This document shows positions 27,078-34,708 of a DNA stretch of 34,708 nucleotides, in pieces. A program made the translations under genes and the position numbers. The notes beneath the pieces are model-generated. The model was given only the letters and a program-made list of their open reading frames with translations, did not search any database and was not told the origin of the DNA. This DNA comes from Ignavibacteria bacterium (lineage in GTDB: Bacteria; Bacteroidota; Ignavibacteria; Tepidaquicellales; OLB5), in NCBI GenBank assembly GCA_030835005.1, contig JAUQWT010000085.1, positions 1 to 34,708 of the forward strand, written 5' to 3'. Positions within the stretch are counted from its first letter, which is position 1. The number at the start of each line of letters is the position of its first letter.

Positions 27078-27797
27078 TTAATCTCCTGTAAATAAACGAC
27101 TGGCTAGAGAAACGGGAAGACCTTCTTTGAGAATTTTTTCTGATGCACTCTTAATATCATAATCCAGCCTTATCAGCATGTACTTAAACTCGTTTGTATC
27201 AAACAATCCGAATGCAAGCCTTCGATTGTTATCTCTTGGCTGCCCTACGCTGCCAACATTTATTATATACCTGTGCCCGGGATTAAGTTTTCCTTCCGAG
27301 ATCAATTTTACTCCGCCCGTTGAACTTTCAAAAATCAGCGGCTGGTGAGAGTGTCCAATGAAACAAACTTTTTCGTCAAATGCCGTGAAGTTCTCTGCGG
27401 CAGCCTCTTCCGTGCGAACATATTTATATGCTCGCGGATTGAACGGTGAGGCATGAACAAACAGCAAGCTGTTTTCTGAGTGTGAATATTTCAGCGTCTT
27501 AAAATATTCTATGTAAGCAGGATCGATCACATCCCGTGTGTGGATTGATGATATCTTCGCATTTTCAGAAAATCCGTTTGATAGAGCGTGATTGAATTGC
27601 GCTTCATCGTGATTGCCGAGTATAACAACGTCACACTGGTCTTTAATAAGCTTAATTACCTCATTGGGTTCGGCGCAGTAATCAACCAAATCACCCAGGC
27701 AGATAACTCTATCAATTTTTAATCTGTCGATCTCCCTCAGGCATGCACTCAATGCCTCAGTGTTAGCGTGAATATCGGATATTATTGCGTATTTCAA
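27078..27797 (-). CDS. Metallophosphoesterase (YfcE/MJ0936-like calcineurin fold)
   Basis: 239 aa; ISDIHANTEALSACL, CLGDLVDYCAEPNEVI, LGNHDEA, FIGHSHQP, NVGSVGQPRDNNRRLAFG. Confidence 0.92.
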   Translation of the reverse strand: MKYAIISDIHANTEALSACLREIDRLKIDRVICLGDLVDYCAEPNEVIKLIKDQCDVVILGNHDEAQFNHALSNGFSENAKISSIHTRDVIDPAYIEYFKTLKYSHSENSLLFVHASPFNPRAYKYVRTEEAAAENFTAFDEKVCFIGHSHQPLIFESSTGGVKLISEGKLNPGHRYIINVGSVGQPRDNNRRLAFGLFDTNEFKYMLIRLDYDIKSASEKILKEGLPVSLASRLFTGD

Positions 27798-27835
27798 ATT
27801 ATACTGGATAAAAAATCATCTAATCAAGAAGTATG

Positions 27836-27861
27836 TTGCCACGACCCAAAGGTCGCGGCAA
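27836..27861. terminator. Hairpin TTGCCACGACC-caaa-GGTCGCGGCAA
   Basis: 11-bp arms with one mismatch in the gap downstream of dapD. Confidence 0.45.
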
Positions 27862-27908
27862 TTCATTTATATACAATTTTTCGTTATTTGTTATTTACTA
27901 TTTGATAT

Positions 27909-28745
27909 TTATCTAAGATTTTCTTCCAGCGCCGTTGATACATCCGTCTTCTCATCCCTGTACTTAATAATTATCGGAGTATAAATAGATAAATTATTTC
28001 GAATACCAAATTCATTTTTCAATGACCGTGTTCCTGCCACAACAACTGCTCCTTCGGGAATTACAAGCGGCGTATCATTTGTTTTTTTGTAGATGAGACC
28101 CCTAACTGTATCGTAAACAGGAGTTGACCCTGTAATAACGCATCCGGCACCAATGACTGCCCTGCGCTCAACAATAGTGCCTTCATAAATTCCGCAATTG
28201 CCGCCTATCATTACTTCATCTTCAATAATTACGGGCACAGAGTTTATCGGTTCAAGCACACCGCCAATCTGCGCCGCTGCAGAAAGATGTATCTTTTTCC
28301 CCAGCTGTGCGCATGAGCCCACTAACGCATGTGAATCAATCAGCGAATTATCATCAACATAAGCGCCAATGTTTATATACATAGGAGGCATGCATATCAC
28401 TCCCTTGCCGATATATGCCCCTGAACGGATAGTTGAACCGCCGGGCACAATTCTTACTCCGTCTTTTATTTTAACCGGCTTTAAGGGCAGTGTATTTTTA
28501 TCATAATAGCGGAAGCTGTTATCAATTGACATTTCCTTCAGCTTGCCCAGCCTGAACCCCAGCAGAATTCCCATCTTAACCCAGCGGTTTGCCTGCCATC
28601 CTGCGGAAGACTTTTCGGCAGAACGTACCTTTCCTTTGTTTAAGAGTTTCACCATTTCTTTAAATGACTCAAGCGCCTTTTTCTTTTCAGCAGGGTTTAA
28701 ACTTGCTGAGGTGTAATACTTTTCTATATCTTTATCTAAGCTCAT
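27909..28745 (-). CDS. dapD: 2,3,4,5-tetrahydropyridine-2,6-dicarboxylate N-succinyltransferase
   Basis: 278 aa; left-handed beta-helix hexapeptides ([69 protein letters not shown]). Confidence 0.92.
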   Translation of the reverse strand: MSLDKDIEKYYTSASLNPAEKKKALESFKEMVKLLNKGKVRSAEKSSAGWQANRWVKMGILLGFRLGKLKEMSIDNSFRYYDKNTLPLKPVKIKDGVRIVPGGSTIRSGAYIGKGVICMPPMYINIGAYVDDNSLIDSHALVGSCAQLGKKIHLSAAAQIGGVLEPINSVPVIIEDEVMIGGNCGIYEGTIVERRAVIGAGCVITGSTPVYDTVRGLIYKKTNDTPLVIPEGAVVVAGTRSLKNEFGIRNNLSIYTPIIIKYRDEKTDVSTALEENLR

Positions 28746-28785
28746 TATAAAGTTCTAATTAATTGAATTAGGTAAATGATATCAA

Positions 28786-28826
28786 CTCCCCCCTCTCCCT
28801 ATAGAAGAGGGTCTGGGGGTGAGGTT
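28786..28826. repeat. Imperfect inverted repeat (CTCCCCCCTCTCCCTATAGAAGAGGGTCTGGGGGTGAGG), REP-like
   Basis: GC-rich imperfect palindrome in the AT-rich divergent dapD/Rieske intergenic region. Confidence 0.5.
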
Positions 28827-28967
28827 AAATATCTTAGTAAATTACTCGATTTTTATCGTTAATTCAATTGAAACAAAATGTTACAATTTTCTGTTAGAAT
28901 TACGTTGATTGTTTGGTTACTAAGCAGTAATTTTATACAGTAAATCTTCAAAAAGGAGCTAAAACAA

Positions 28968-29429
28968 ATGTCTGACAAAATATCGAGGCGGGATTTCATT
29001 AAAAGATCGGCAATAGGTGTGGTTGTTGGCTCAACAGTGCTTTCGTCGCTGAACCTTGAGGCTTATGCAAAATCCCCTGCAAAAAAGGGAATTGCAAAGA
29101 AAACAGGGGATGACCTGGTTGTTAAGCTTTCCGAAAACGCAGAGCTGACCAAAACTGGCGGCACGGTAAAAGTTAATGATGAACTAATGCTTGTCCGCAC
29201 TTCAGAGACCGAGTTCCTGGCAGTAAGAACAGTTTGCACTCATAAGGGCTGTGATGTTGAACTGCAGGGAGATAAGTTTGTCTGTCCGTGCCATGGCTCG
29301 GAATACACAATTACCGGCAAAGTGACCGAGGGCCCCTCTACAACAAATCTCAAAACTTTCGAAACGGTGTTTGATTCCGATAAGGGGACTGTTACCATAA
29401 AGAATGCAGGAATAATAGAAAAAAATTAA
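28968..29429 (+). CDS. Rieske [2Fe-2S] protein with Tat signal
   Basis: 153 aa; SRRDFIKRS Tat motif; CTHKGC...CPCHGS Rieske ligands; RBS AAGGAG upstream. Confidence 0.93.
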   Translation: MSDKISRRDFIKRSAIGVVVGSTVLSSLNLEAYAKSPAKKGIAKKTGDDLVVKLSENAELTKTGGTVKVNDELMLVRTSETEFLAVRTVCTHKGCDVELQGDKFVCPCHGSEYTITGKVTEGPSTTNLKTFETVFDSDKGTVTIKNAGIIEKN

Positions 29430-29478
29430 GAAACTCAGCAAACTTCAAAAGTCATTTGCAAAATAGTTACAATAATTG

Positions 29479-29508
29479 AAGAACAAGGGGGCATGCCCCC
29501 TTGTTCTT
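29479..29508 (+). terminator. 30-bp perfect palindromic terminator (AAGAACAAGGGGGCATGCCCCCTTGTTCTT)
   Basis: Perfect palindrome immediately 3' of the Rieske gene. Confidence 0.7.
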
Positions 29509-29529
29509 TATATTGTATCACAATACCAA

Positions 29530-30435
29530 TTACTTTCTTCCCCCCGATAAAATACTCTTCACAACATAACCTGCCATCTGGGGATTTTCTTTAAAGCGCC
29601 TTGTTGAATACTGGTACCAGTGCGAACCAAACGGTATATAGACCCTTATTCTGTGCCCGTCCCTTAATATCTTATCGCGCATAATTTCTCTAACTCCCAG
29701 CAGCATCTGGAATTCATACCGGTCTTTTGTTTTCTTTAGCTCTTCTATTAACCTGTATGCACCCTCTACAAGAAACTCGTCGTGAGTAGCAATCCCAACA
29801 TAGCTGTTGTTTTCAAACATCAGCCTTAATACTTTCAGGAAATTATCACGCACTTCCTGCTTGTCCTTAAATGCTATTTCAGCGGGCTCAATATATATAC
29901 CCTTACACAAACGAAAGTTTGTTCCTGTTTTAATAAGTTCTACTGCATCATAATATGTGCGCTTTAAATATGCCTGGAGTACAATTCCTGTTTTGCTGTA
30001 TTTGCTGTTTGCTTCCTTAAAGATTCTTATTGTCTCATCTGTGCATGTAGAGTCTTCCATATCAATCCTGACAAAAATATCAAATGCCTTTGCCACGGTT
30101 AATATCTCGCTTACTGTTTCAAGGCAAAAGTCATGGTCAATCTTTAAGCCAAGAGAGGTAAGCTTTATCGATTGATTCGCATCCAGTTTATTCTTATCAA
30201 TTGCCTCCAGCACTCTAAGGCAGTCATCTTTTGCCCTTCTGGCATCATCTTTACTGAAAACGTCTTCGCCGAGCACATCAATTGTGCCCATAATGCCTTT
30301 ATCGTTCAGCTTCTTTGCGGTAACAACGGCATCTTCCAGTTTATCTCCGGCGATATATTTATTTGCGAATTTTCTTACGATCGATCTTGGTACAAGCGGC
30401 AGGGTTCCAACTATGATTTTGTTTAATATTCCCAT
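29530..30435 (-). CDS. Proline dehydrogenase (monofunctional)
   Basis: 301 aa; IFVRIDMEDSTCTDETIRIF, GIVLQAYLKRTYYDAVELIKTGTNFRLCKGIYIEP, GIATHDEFLVEGA, FQMLLGVREIMRDKILRDGHRIRVYIPFGSHWYQYSTRRFKENP. Confidence 0.92.
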   Translation of the reverse strand: MGILNKIIVGTLPLVPRSIVRKFANKYIAGDKLEDAVVTAKKLNDKGIMGTIDVLGEDVFSKDDARRAKDDCLRVLEAIDKNKLDANQSIKLTSLGLKIDHDFCLETVSEILTVAKAFDIFVRIDMEDSTCTDETIRIFKEANSKYSKTGIVLQAYLKRTYYDAVELIKTGTNFRLCKGIYIEPAEIAFKDKQEVRDNFLKVLRLMFENNSYVGIATHDEFLVEGAYRLIEELKKTKDRYEFQMLLGVREIMRDKILRDGHRIRVYIPFGSHWYQYSTRRFKENPQMAGYVVKSILSGGRK

Positions 30436-30487
30436 AAATATATTAGTATTTGGTAATTGAAAATATGTAATGCGCTTCTAAAAAAAA

Positions 30488-30508
30488 GGAATGCTCAAAC
30501 TGCATTCC
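30488..30508 (-). terminator. Rho-independent terminator (GGAATGC-tcaaact-GCATTCC)
   Basis: 7-bp perfect stem followed by TTTTTTT on the minus strand, just past the 30516 stop. Confidence 0.7.
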
Positions 30509-30515
30509 TTTAACT

Positions 30516-30908
30516 CTATAATTCATCCAGATTTTTCCTGCCAGAATACCCTTCGGGAATTGTATGCCAGAATTTTATTTCGCCTTCTCCGTGATGCCAG
30601 CACAGGTAAACTTCTTCACCGCTTTTGCGCAGGTGCGGAAAATCTATCAGTCCTCTATCTATCCCCTTAATCAAAACACCTTCTGCAGAAATGCTTCGCA
30701 CTATATCAACAAGCCTCTCCATTTCTTCAGGGAATGCGCCTTTGCCGTTTGGCCCCGAGCCCCCAAAGTACTGGTGGTTATAAACGTCGTAGCCTTTTGA
30801 GTCAAGCTTTTTCTTCAGCCCTATCATCTCTTCTATAAGCGGTTTAATTTCATCCAAAAGAGTGTTCGCTTCTTCAACACTGAAATGCCGGCTGTGAAGT
30901 GTATTCAT
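30516..30908 (-). CDS. DUF2203 family protein
   Basis: 130 aa; [20 protein letters not shown]...[47 protein letters not shown] overlap with leuS. Confidence 0.88.
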   Translation of the reverse strand: MNTLHSRHFSVEEANTLLDEIKPLIEEMIGLKKKLDSKGYDVYNHQYFGGSGPNGKGAFPEEMERLVDIVRSISAEGVLIKGIDRGLIDFPHLRKSGEEVYLCWHHGEGEIKFWHTIPEGYSGRKNLDEL

Positions 30909-33334
30909 TTAACCACAATATTTACAAGCTTGTTCTTTACAACTATTTCCTTAACGATCTGTTTACCCTCAAGGTAAGTTTTTACTTTCTCGTCACTTTT
31001 TACAAGTTCTTTCAGTTTTTCTTCGTCTGTATCGTTTTCCACTTCAACTCTTGCTCTTACTTTCCCGTTAACCTGCCCAACAACCGTCACAACGCTGCGC
31101 TGCACTTTCGCGGGGTCATACACCGGCCATGAAGCAGTTGATATCGTTTCTGTGTTGCCCAGCTTCTGCCAAAGCTCTTCGGCAATATGCGGCGCAAGAG
31201 GAGCAAGCAGTTTCACCAATGCAATTACAAGATCTTTCGGAATAACTTCAAGCTTTGAGATCTCATTTACATATATCATTAACTCACTGATGCATGTGTT
31301 GAACTTCATATCCATATCTTCAATATCATCGGTAACTTTCTTAACTGTACGGTTCATCAGGCGTTCGGTTTCACCTTCAGGCTTAACATCTTTTATTGCC
31401 TTATGGATATTGCCTTCTTCATCAATTATCAGTCTCCATACTTTGTTAAGAAATCTGTAAACGCCTTCAATACCTTTGGTTGACCAAGGTTTGGTTGCGC
31501 TTAGGGGACCGAGGAACATTTCAAAAAGCCTCAGAGAATCTGCGCCATAATCTGCGATAACCTCATCGGGACTTACAACATTGCCGCGGGATTTACTCAT
31601 CTTGTTTGAATCTTCGCCAAGTATCATCCCCTGGTGATACAACCTGACAAACGGTTCACGTGTTGATACATATCCCAGATCAAACAGCACTTTATGCCAG
31701 AACCTTGCATAAAGCAGATGCAGTACTGCATGTTCTGCACCTCCAAGATACAAATTCACAGGCATCCAGTATTTTTCTTTTTCTTTGCTTACTATTTCTT
31801 TATCATTATTCGGGTCTAGGAATCTTAAGTAATACCAGCACGAGCCGGCCCATTGAGGCATAGTATTGGTTTCGCGCTTTGCAGGTTTACCCGTTTCTTT
31901 ATCAATAGTGTTTACCCATTCAGAAATTCCGGCAAGCGGCGATTCACCCGTTCCGATCGATTTATAATTATCAACCTCCGGAAGCATAACAGGCAGGTCC
32001 TCTTCAGGAACAAGCTTTGCTGTTCCGTCTTCAAGGTAGATTATCGGGAACGGCTCTCCCCAGAATCTCTGGCGCGAAAAAAGCCAGTCGCGAAGTTTAT
32101 ACTGAACCGTAGATTTCCCGAGTCCTTTAGATTCCAGCCAATCAATAACCTTCTTCTTTGCTTTTTCTGTCTTCAATCCTGTGATGAAACCTGAATTGAC
32201 AGCAATGCCTTCTTCGGCAAAAGCTTCTTTCTGAATGTCACCTTCTCCGCTTAAAGGCCTTACAACTTCAACAATTGGCAAATGAAATTTTGTCGCAAAT
32301 TCCCAGTCGCGTTCATCATGCCCCGGTACTGCCATGATAGCTCCCGTGCCGTAACCTGTCAGCACATAATCACTGATCCAGATCGGTATCTCCTCGTTGT
32401 TGACGGGATTAACCGCATACGCGCCGGTGAATACACCTGTTTTATCTTTATCAAGTGATTGGCGCTCAAGATCAGATTTATGTGCTGCATTATCTTTATA
32501 AATATCAACAGCGGTTTTGTTATCAGCCTGAGTGATAAGTTCAACATACGGATGTTCCGGAGCAAGCACCATATAAGTTGCTCCCCAAAGCGTATCCGGG
32601 CGTGTTGTAAAAACTTCGAGAGTCTCCGGCCTGTTTTTAATTTGGAACGTTACCTTCGCGCCTTCAGATTTTCCTATCCAGTTGCGCTGCATTTCTTTTG
32701 TACTCTCTGGCCAGTCAAGCATATCAAGATCAATAAGTAAACGCTCTGCGTATTCCGTTATCTTCAGCATCCATTGTTTCATCGGACGGCGGACAACTGT
32801 AAATCCTTTTTCGGTCTGTTCCGGTACTTCTTCGTTTGCTAGCACAGTGCCAAGCTCGGGGCACCAGTTCACGGCAACCTCTGCCTGGTAAGCCAGTCCT
32901 TTTCTGTAGAGCTGCATGAATATCCACTGAGTCCATTTATAATACTTAGGGTCAAATGTTGTAACTTCTCTGTCCCAATCGATCGAGAGGCCGATCAATT
33001 TAAGCTGCCGCTTGAAATTATCAATGCTTTTTTGAGTTGTTATGCGCGGGTGAATTCCGGTCTTGATCGCGTACTGCTCTGCCGGAAGTCCAAATGAATC
33101 CCAGCCCATCGGGTGAAGCACATTAAACCCCTTCATTCTCTTATATCTTGCAATAATATCGGTTGCAGTATATCCTTCAGGGTGGCCAACATGCAGGCCG
33201 TCGCTTGAAGGGTAAGGGAAAAAGTCCAGTACATAGTATTTAGGCTTTAAACTATCTTCTTTTGCGGCAAAAGTTTTGTTTTCTTCCCAATATTTCTGCC
33301 ATTTCTGCTCTATTTCAGTGAAATTATACTTCAT
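30905..33334 (-). CDS. leuS: Leucyl-tRNA synthetase
   Basis: 809 aa; [42 protein letters not shown], editing domain [20 protein letters not shown]. Confidence 0.96.
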   Translation of the reverse strand: MKYNFTEIEQKWQKYWEENKTFAAKEDSLKPKYYVLDFFPYPSSDGLHVGHPEGYTATDIIARYKRMKGFNVLHPMGWDSFGLPAEQYAIKTGIHPRITTQKSIDNFKRQLKLIGLSIDWDREVTTFDPKYYKWTQWIFMQLYRKGLAYQAEVAVNWCPELGTVLANEEVPEQTEKGFTVVRRPMKQWMLKITEYAERLLIDLDMLDWPESTKEMQRNWIGKSEGAKVTFQIKNRPETLEVFTTRPDTLWGATYMVLAPEHPYVELITQADNKTAVDIYKDNAAHKSDLERQSLDKDKTGVFTGAYAVNPVNNEEIPIWISDYVLTGYGTGAIMAVPGHDERDWEFATKFHLPIVEVVRPLSGEGDIQKEAFAEEGIAVNSGFITGLKTEKAKKKVIDWLESKGLGKSTVQYKLRDWLFSRQRFWGEPFPIIYLEDGTAKLVPEEDLPVMLPEVDNYKSIGTGESPLAGISEWVNTIDKETGKPAKRETNTMPQWAGSCWYYLRFLDPNNDKEIVSKEKEKYWMPVNLYLGGAEHAVLHLLYARFWHKVLFDLGYVSTREPFVRLYHQGMILGEDSNKMSKSRGNVVSPDEVIADYGADSLRLFEMFLGPLSATKPWSTKGIEGVYRFLNKVWRLIIDEEGNIHKAIKDVKPEGETERLMNRTVKKVTDDIEDMDMKFNTCISELMIYVNEISKLEVIPKDLVIALVKLLAPLAPHIAEELWQKLGNTETISTASWPVYDPAKVQRSVVTVVGQVNGKVRARVEVENDTDEEKLKELVKSDEKVKTYLEGKQIVKEIVVKNKLVNIVVK

Positions 33335-33560
33335 ATTTACAAAATTACAAACTTGTTAAGTAATAATCAGTGTTATTATTGCGGGATTTATTAACTTTAA
33401 GCTTGTATGACAGTATTTAACAGCATTGTTGACAGTCCATATGCAATACTACACAGTCTCTGAATTGAATTTTATTTAAGCATTCCTATACGTAAATTCG
33501 TAATCATGAAAAAAAACGTGATAAATAGTAAGTTATAAATAACCCTGATAAAATAAAATA

Positions 33561-34400
33561 ATGGCTCATCCGTTAAAAGATATAAAGCTTATCGTAATTG
33601 ATATTGATGGTACTCTGGTAGATTCTGAAGGTAATGTTGGCGAAAAGACGCTGCGGCTTGCCAAAGAATTGAAAAAACAGAATATCCTTTGCACACTTTC
33701 TTCGGCTAGATCATTTCATTTCTCCTCACATATTGCCGACGATATGGAGATCGATATTCCGTTTGTTACTCTTGATGGTGCCCTTATAAAGAACCGAAAC
33801 GGTCAAACTGTATTCAAAGGAGTCATAAAGAATACTGTTATTAACAAAGCAATAAAACTTGCCGAGAATAATTATGGCAAGATTACTATGTGCGACGAGT
33901 TTAATTTATTTGTTACGCCAAGAAATGCTGTTGTTAAAGAATTCACAAGGCTAAGTACTCCCGTTAAGGAAGTCCGGGACTTCTCTTCTGTTAAAGATAT
34001 TCTGGAGATACTTATATATTGCGAAGATAAAGTAAGCGTGAAAGCGATTAAGCATAATTTCAGTTTCTTTGATAATTATGGAATTTCAATGAGTGTTACT
34101 AAATCACCCACACATGAATATTACCTGCTTACAATTAAAAGAAAAGGAAGTAATAAGCTTGAAAGCGTTAAGAGACTGGTAAAGCATCTTGGACTGAGCA
34201 AAAAGAATGTTGCTGTTATTGGAGACTGGCATAATGATATGCCCCTATTTGATTACGGCGCATATAATATCGCAGTACAGAATGCGATTCCCGAACTGAA
34301 GCGCAAAGCAGATTACGTAACTAAATCAACTAATAACGAAGACGCCGTTGGCGAAGTCCTTGAGATAGTCCATAATTACCGTTTGAACGGTTCGGGCTGA
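33561..34400 (+). CDS. HAD-superfamily Cof-type phosphatase
   Basis: 279 aa; IVIDIDGTLVDSEGNV, VAVIGDWHNDMPLFDYGAYNIAVQNAIPELKRKADYVTKSTNNEDAVGEVL. Confidence 0.9.
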   Translation: MAHPLKDIKLIVIDIDGTLVDSEGNVGEKTLRLAKELKKQNILCTLSSARSFHFSSHIADDMEIDIPFVTLDGALIKNRNGQTVFKGVIKNTVINKAIKLAENNYGKITMCDEFNLFVTPRNAVVKEFTRLSTPVKEVRDFSSVKDILEILIYCEDKVSVKAIKHNFSFFDNYGISMSVTKSPTHEYYLLTIKRKGSNKLESVKRLVKHLGLSKKNVAVIGDWHNDMPLFDYGAYNIAVQNAIPELKRKADYVTKSTNNEDAVGEVLEIVHNYRLNGSG

Positions 34401-34468
34401 TATTATTTTTAGAGATCTATTATTGAATTCATTTCTTATCCATTTTAAATTATCCTGCCTTTTAATAA

Positions 34469-34708
34469 TTGAGGAAACCTGAAATAATCGGAATACTTGG
34501 CGGCGGACAACTTGCAAGAATGTCGGCCTTTGCCGCAAAGCGCATGGGTTTTGGCGTTGCAGTGGTTGAAAAGAAAAGACACTCGCCTGCCGGACAGATA
34601 GCCGAACATGAACTCAAAGGATGGGTAAGCAGCTCTCAGCTTTTGAAAAAACTTTCGGCTATTAGCAGTGTTGTAACACTTGAAAATGAATTCGTTGATT
34701 ATCGCCGC
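34469..34708 (+). CDS. purK: N5-carboxyaminoimidazole ribonucleotide synthase, N-terminal part (runs off window)
   Basis: TTG start; translation (M)RKPEIIGILGGGQLARMSAFAAKRMGFGVAVVEKKRHSPAGQIAEHELKGWVSSSQLLKKLSAISSVVTLENEFVDYR. Confidence 0.85.
   Translation, partial: MRKPEIIGILGGGQLARMSAFAAKRMGFGVAVVEKKRHSPAGQIAEHELKGWVSSSQLLKKLSAISSVVTLENEFVDYRR

Noticed and set aside
30899-32891. Multiple plus-strand ORFs antisense to leuS
   Set aside because: Antisense shadow ORFs over a highly conserved leuS; no family resemblance.

Overview
This ~34.7 kb window looks like an AT-rich bacterial chromosome from the Bacteroidota/Ignavibacteriota side of the tree. That placement is an inference from T9SS C-terminal sorting domains with NYPNPFNP motifs, a PorX orthologue and weak Shine-Dalgarno usage. 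The left part (1-9.2 kb) holds three paralogous ~480-490 aa helical-repeat proteins of unknown function (one truncated by the window edge). Interleaved with them on the opposite strand are secreted or outer-membrane genes, including an intact 8-repeat SBBP beta-propeller T9SS cargo and a frameshifted T9SS cargo pseudogene. The middle is mostly housekeeping (rpsT, porX, tsaE, tsaB, accD, panC, panD, a GlmU-type uridyltransferase, PAP2). It also contains a small exported protein built of six YESQAD repeats, resembling the DUF6150/septknot (7_1 knot) family, directly coupled to panD. The minus-strand block 16.9-26.5 kb is respiratory/sulfur related: nrfHA, two OsmC proteins, a porin-like protein, a CoA-transferase, an unknown outer-membrane protein, and an SQR-like / DsrC-TusE-like / DsrE-like sulfur-trafficking operon. 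The strongest new signal is a duplicated regulatory module: two ATGA-N6-TCAT dyads exactly 22 bp apart occur upstream of both the sulfur operon and the unknown outer-membrane protein gene, which suggests a shared Crp/Fnr-type regulon. The right end carries dapD, a Tat-Rieske protein, proline dehydrogenase, leuS, a HAD phosphatase and the start of purK. No tRNA, rRNA, CRISPR array or intact mobile element was recognised.
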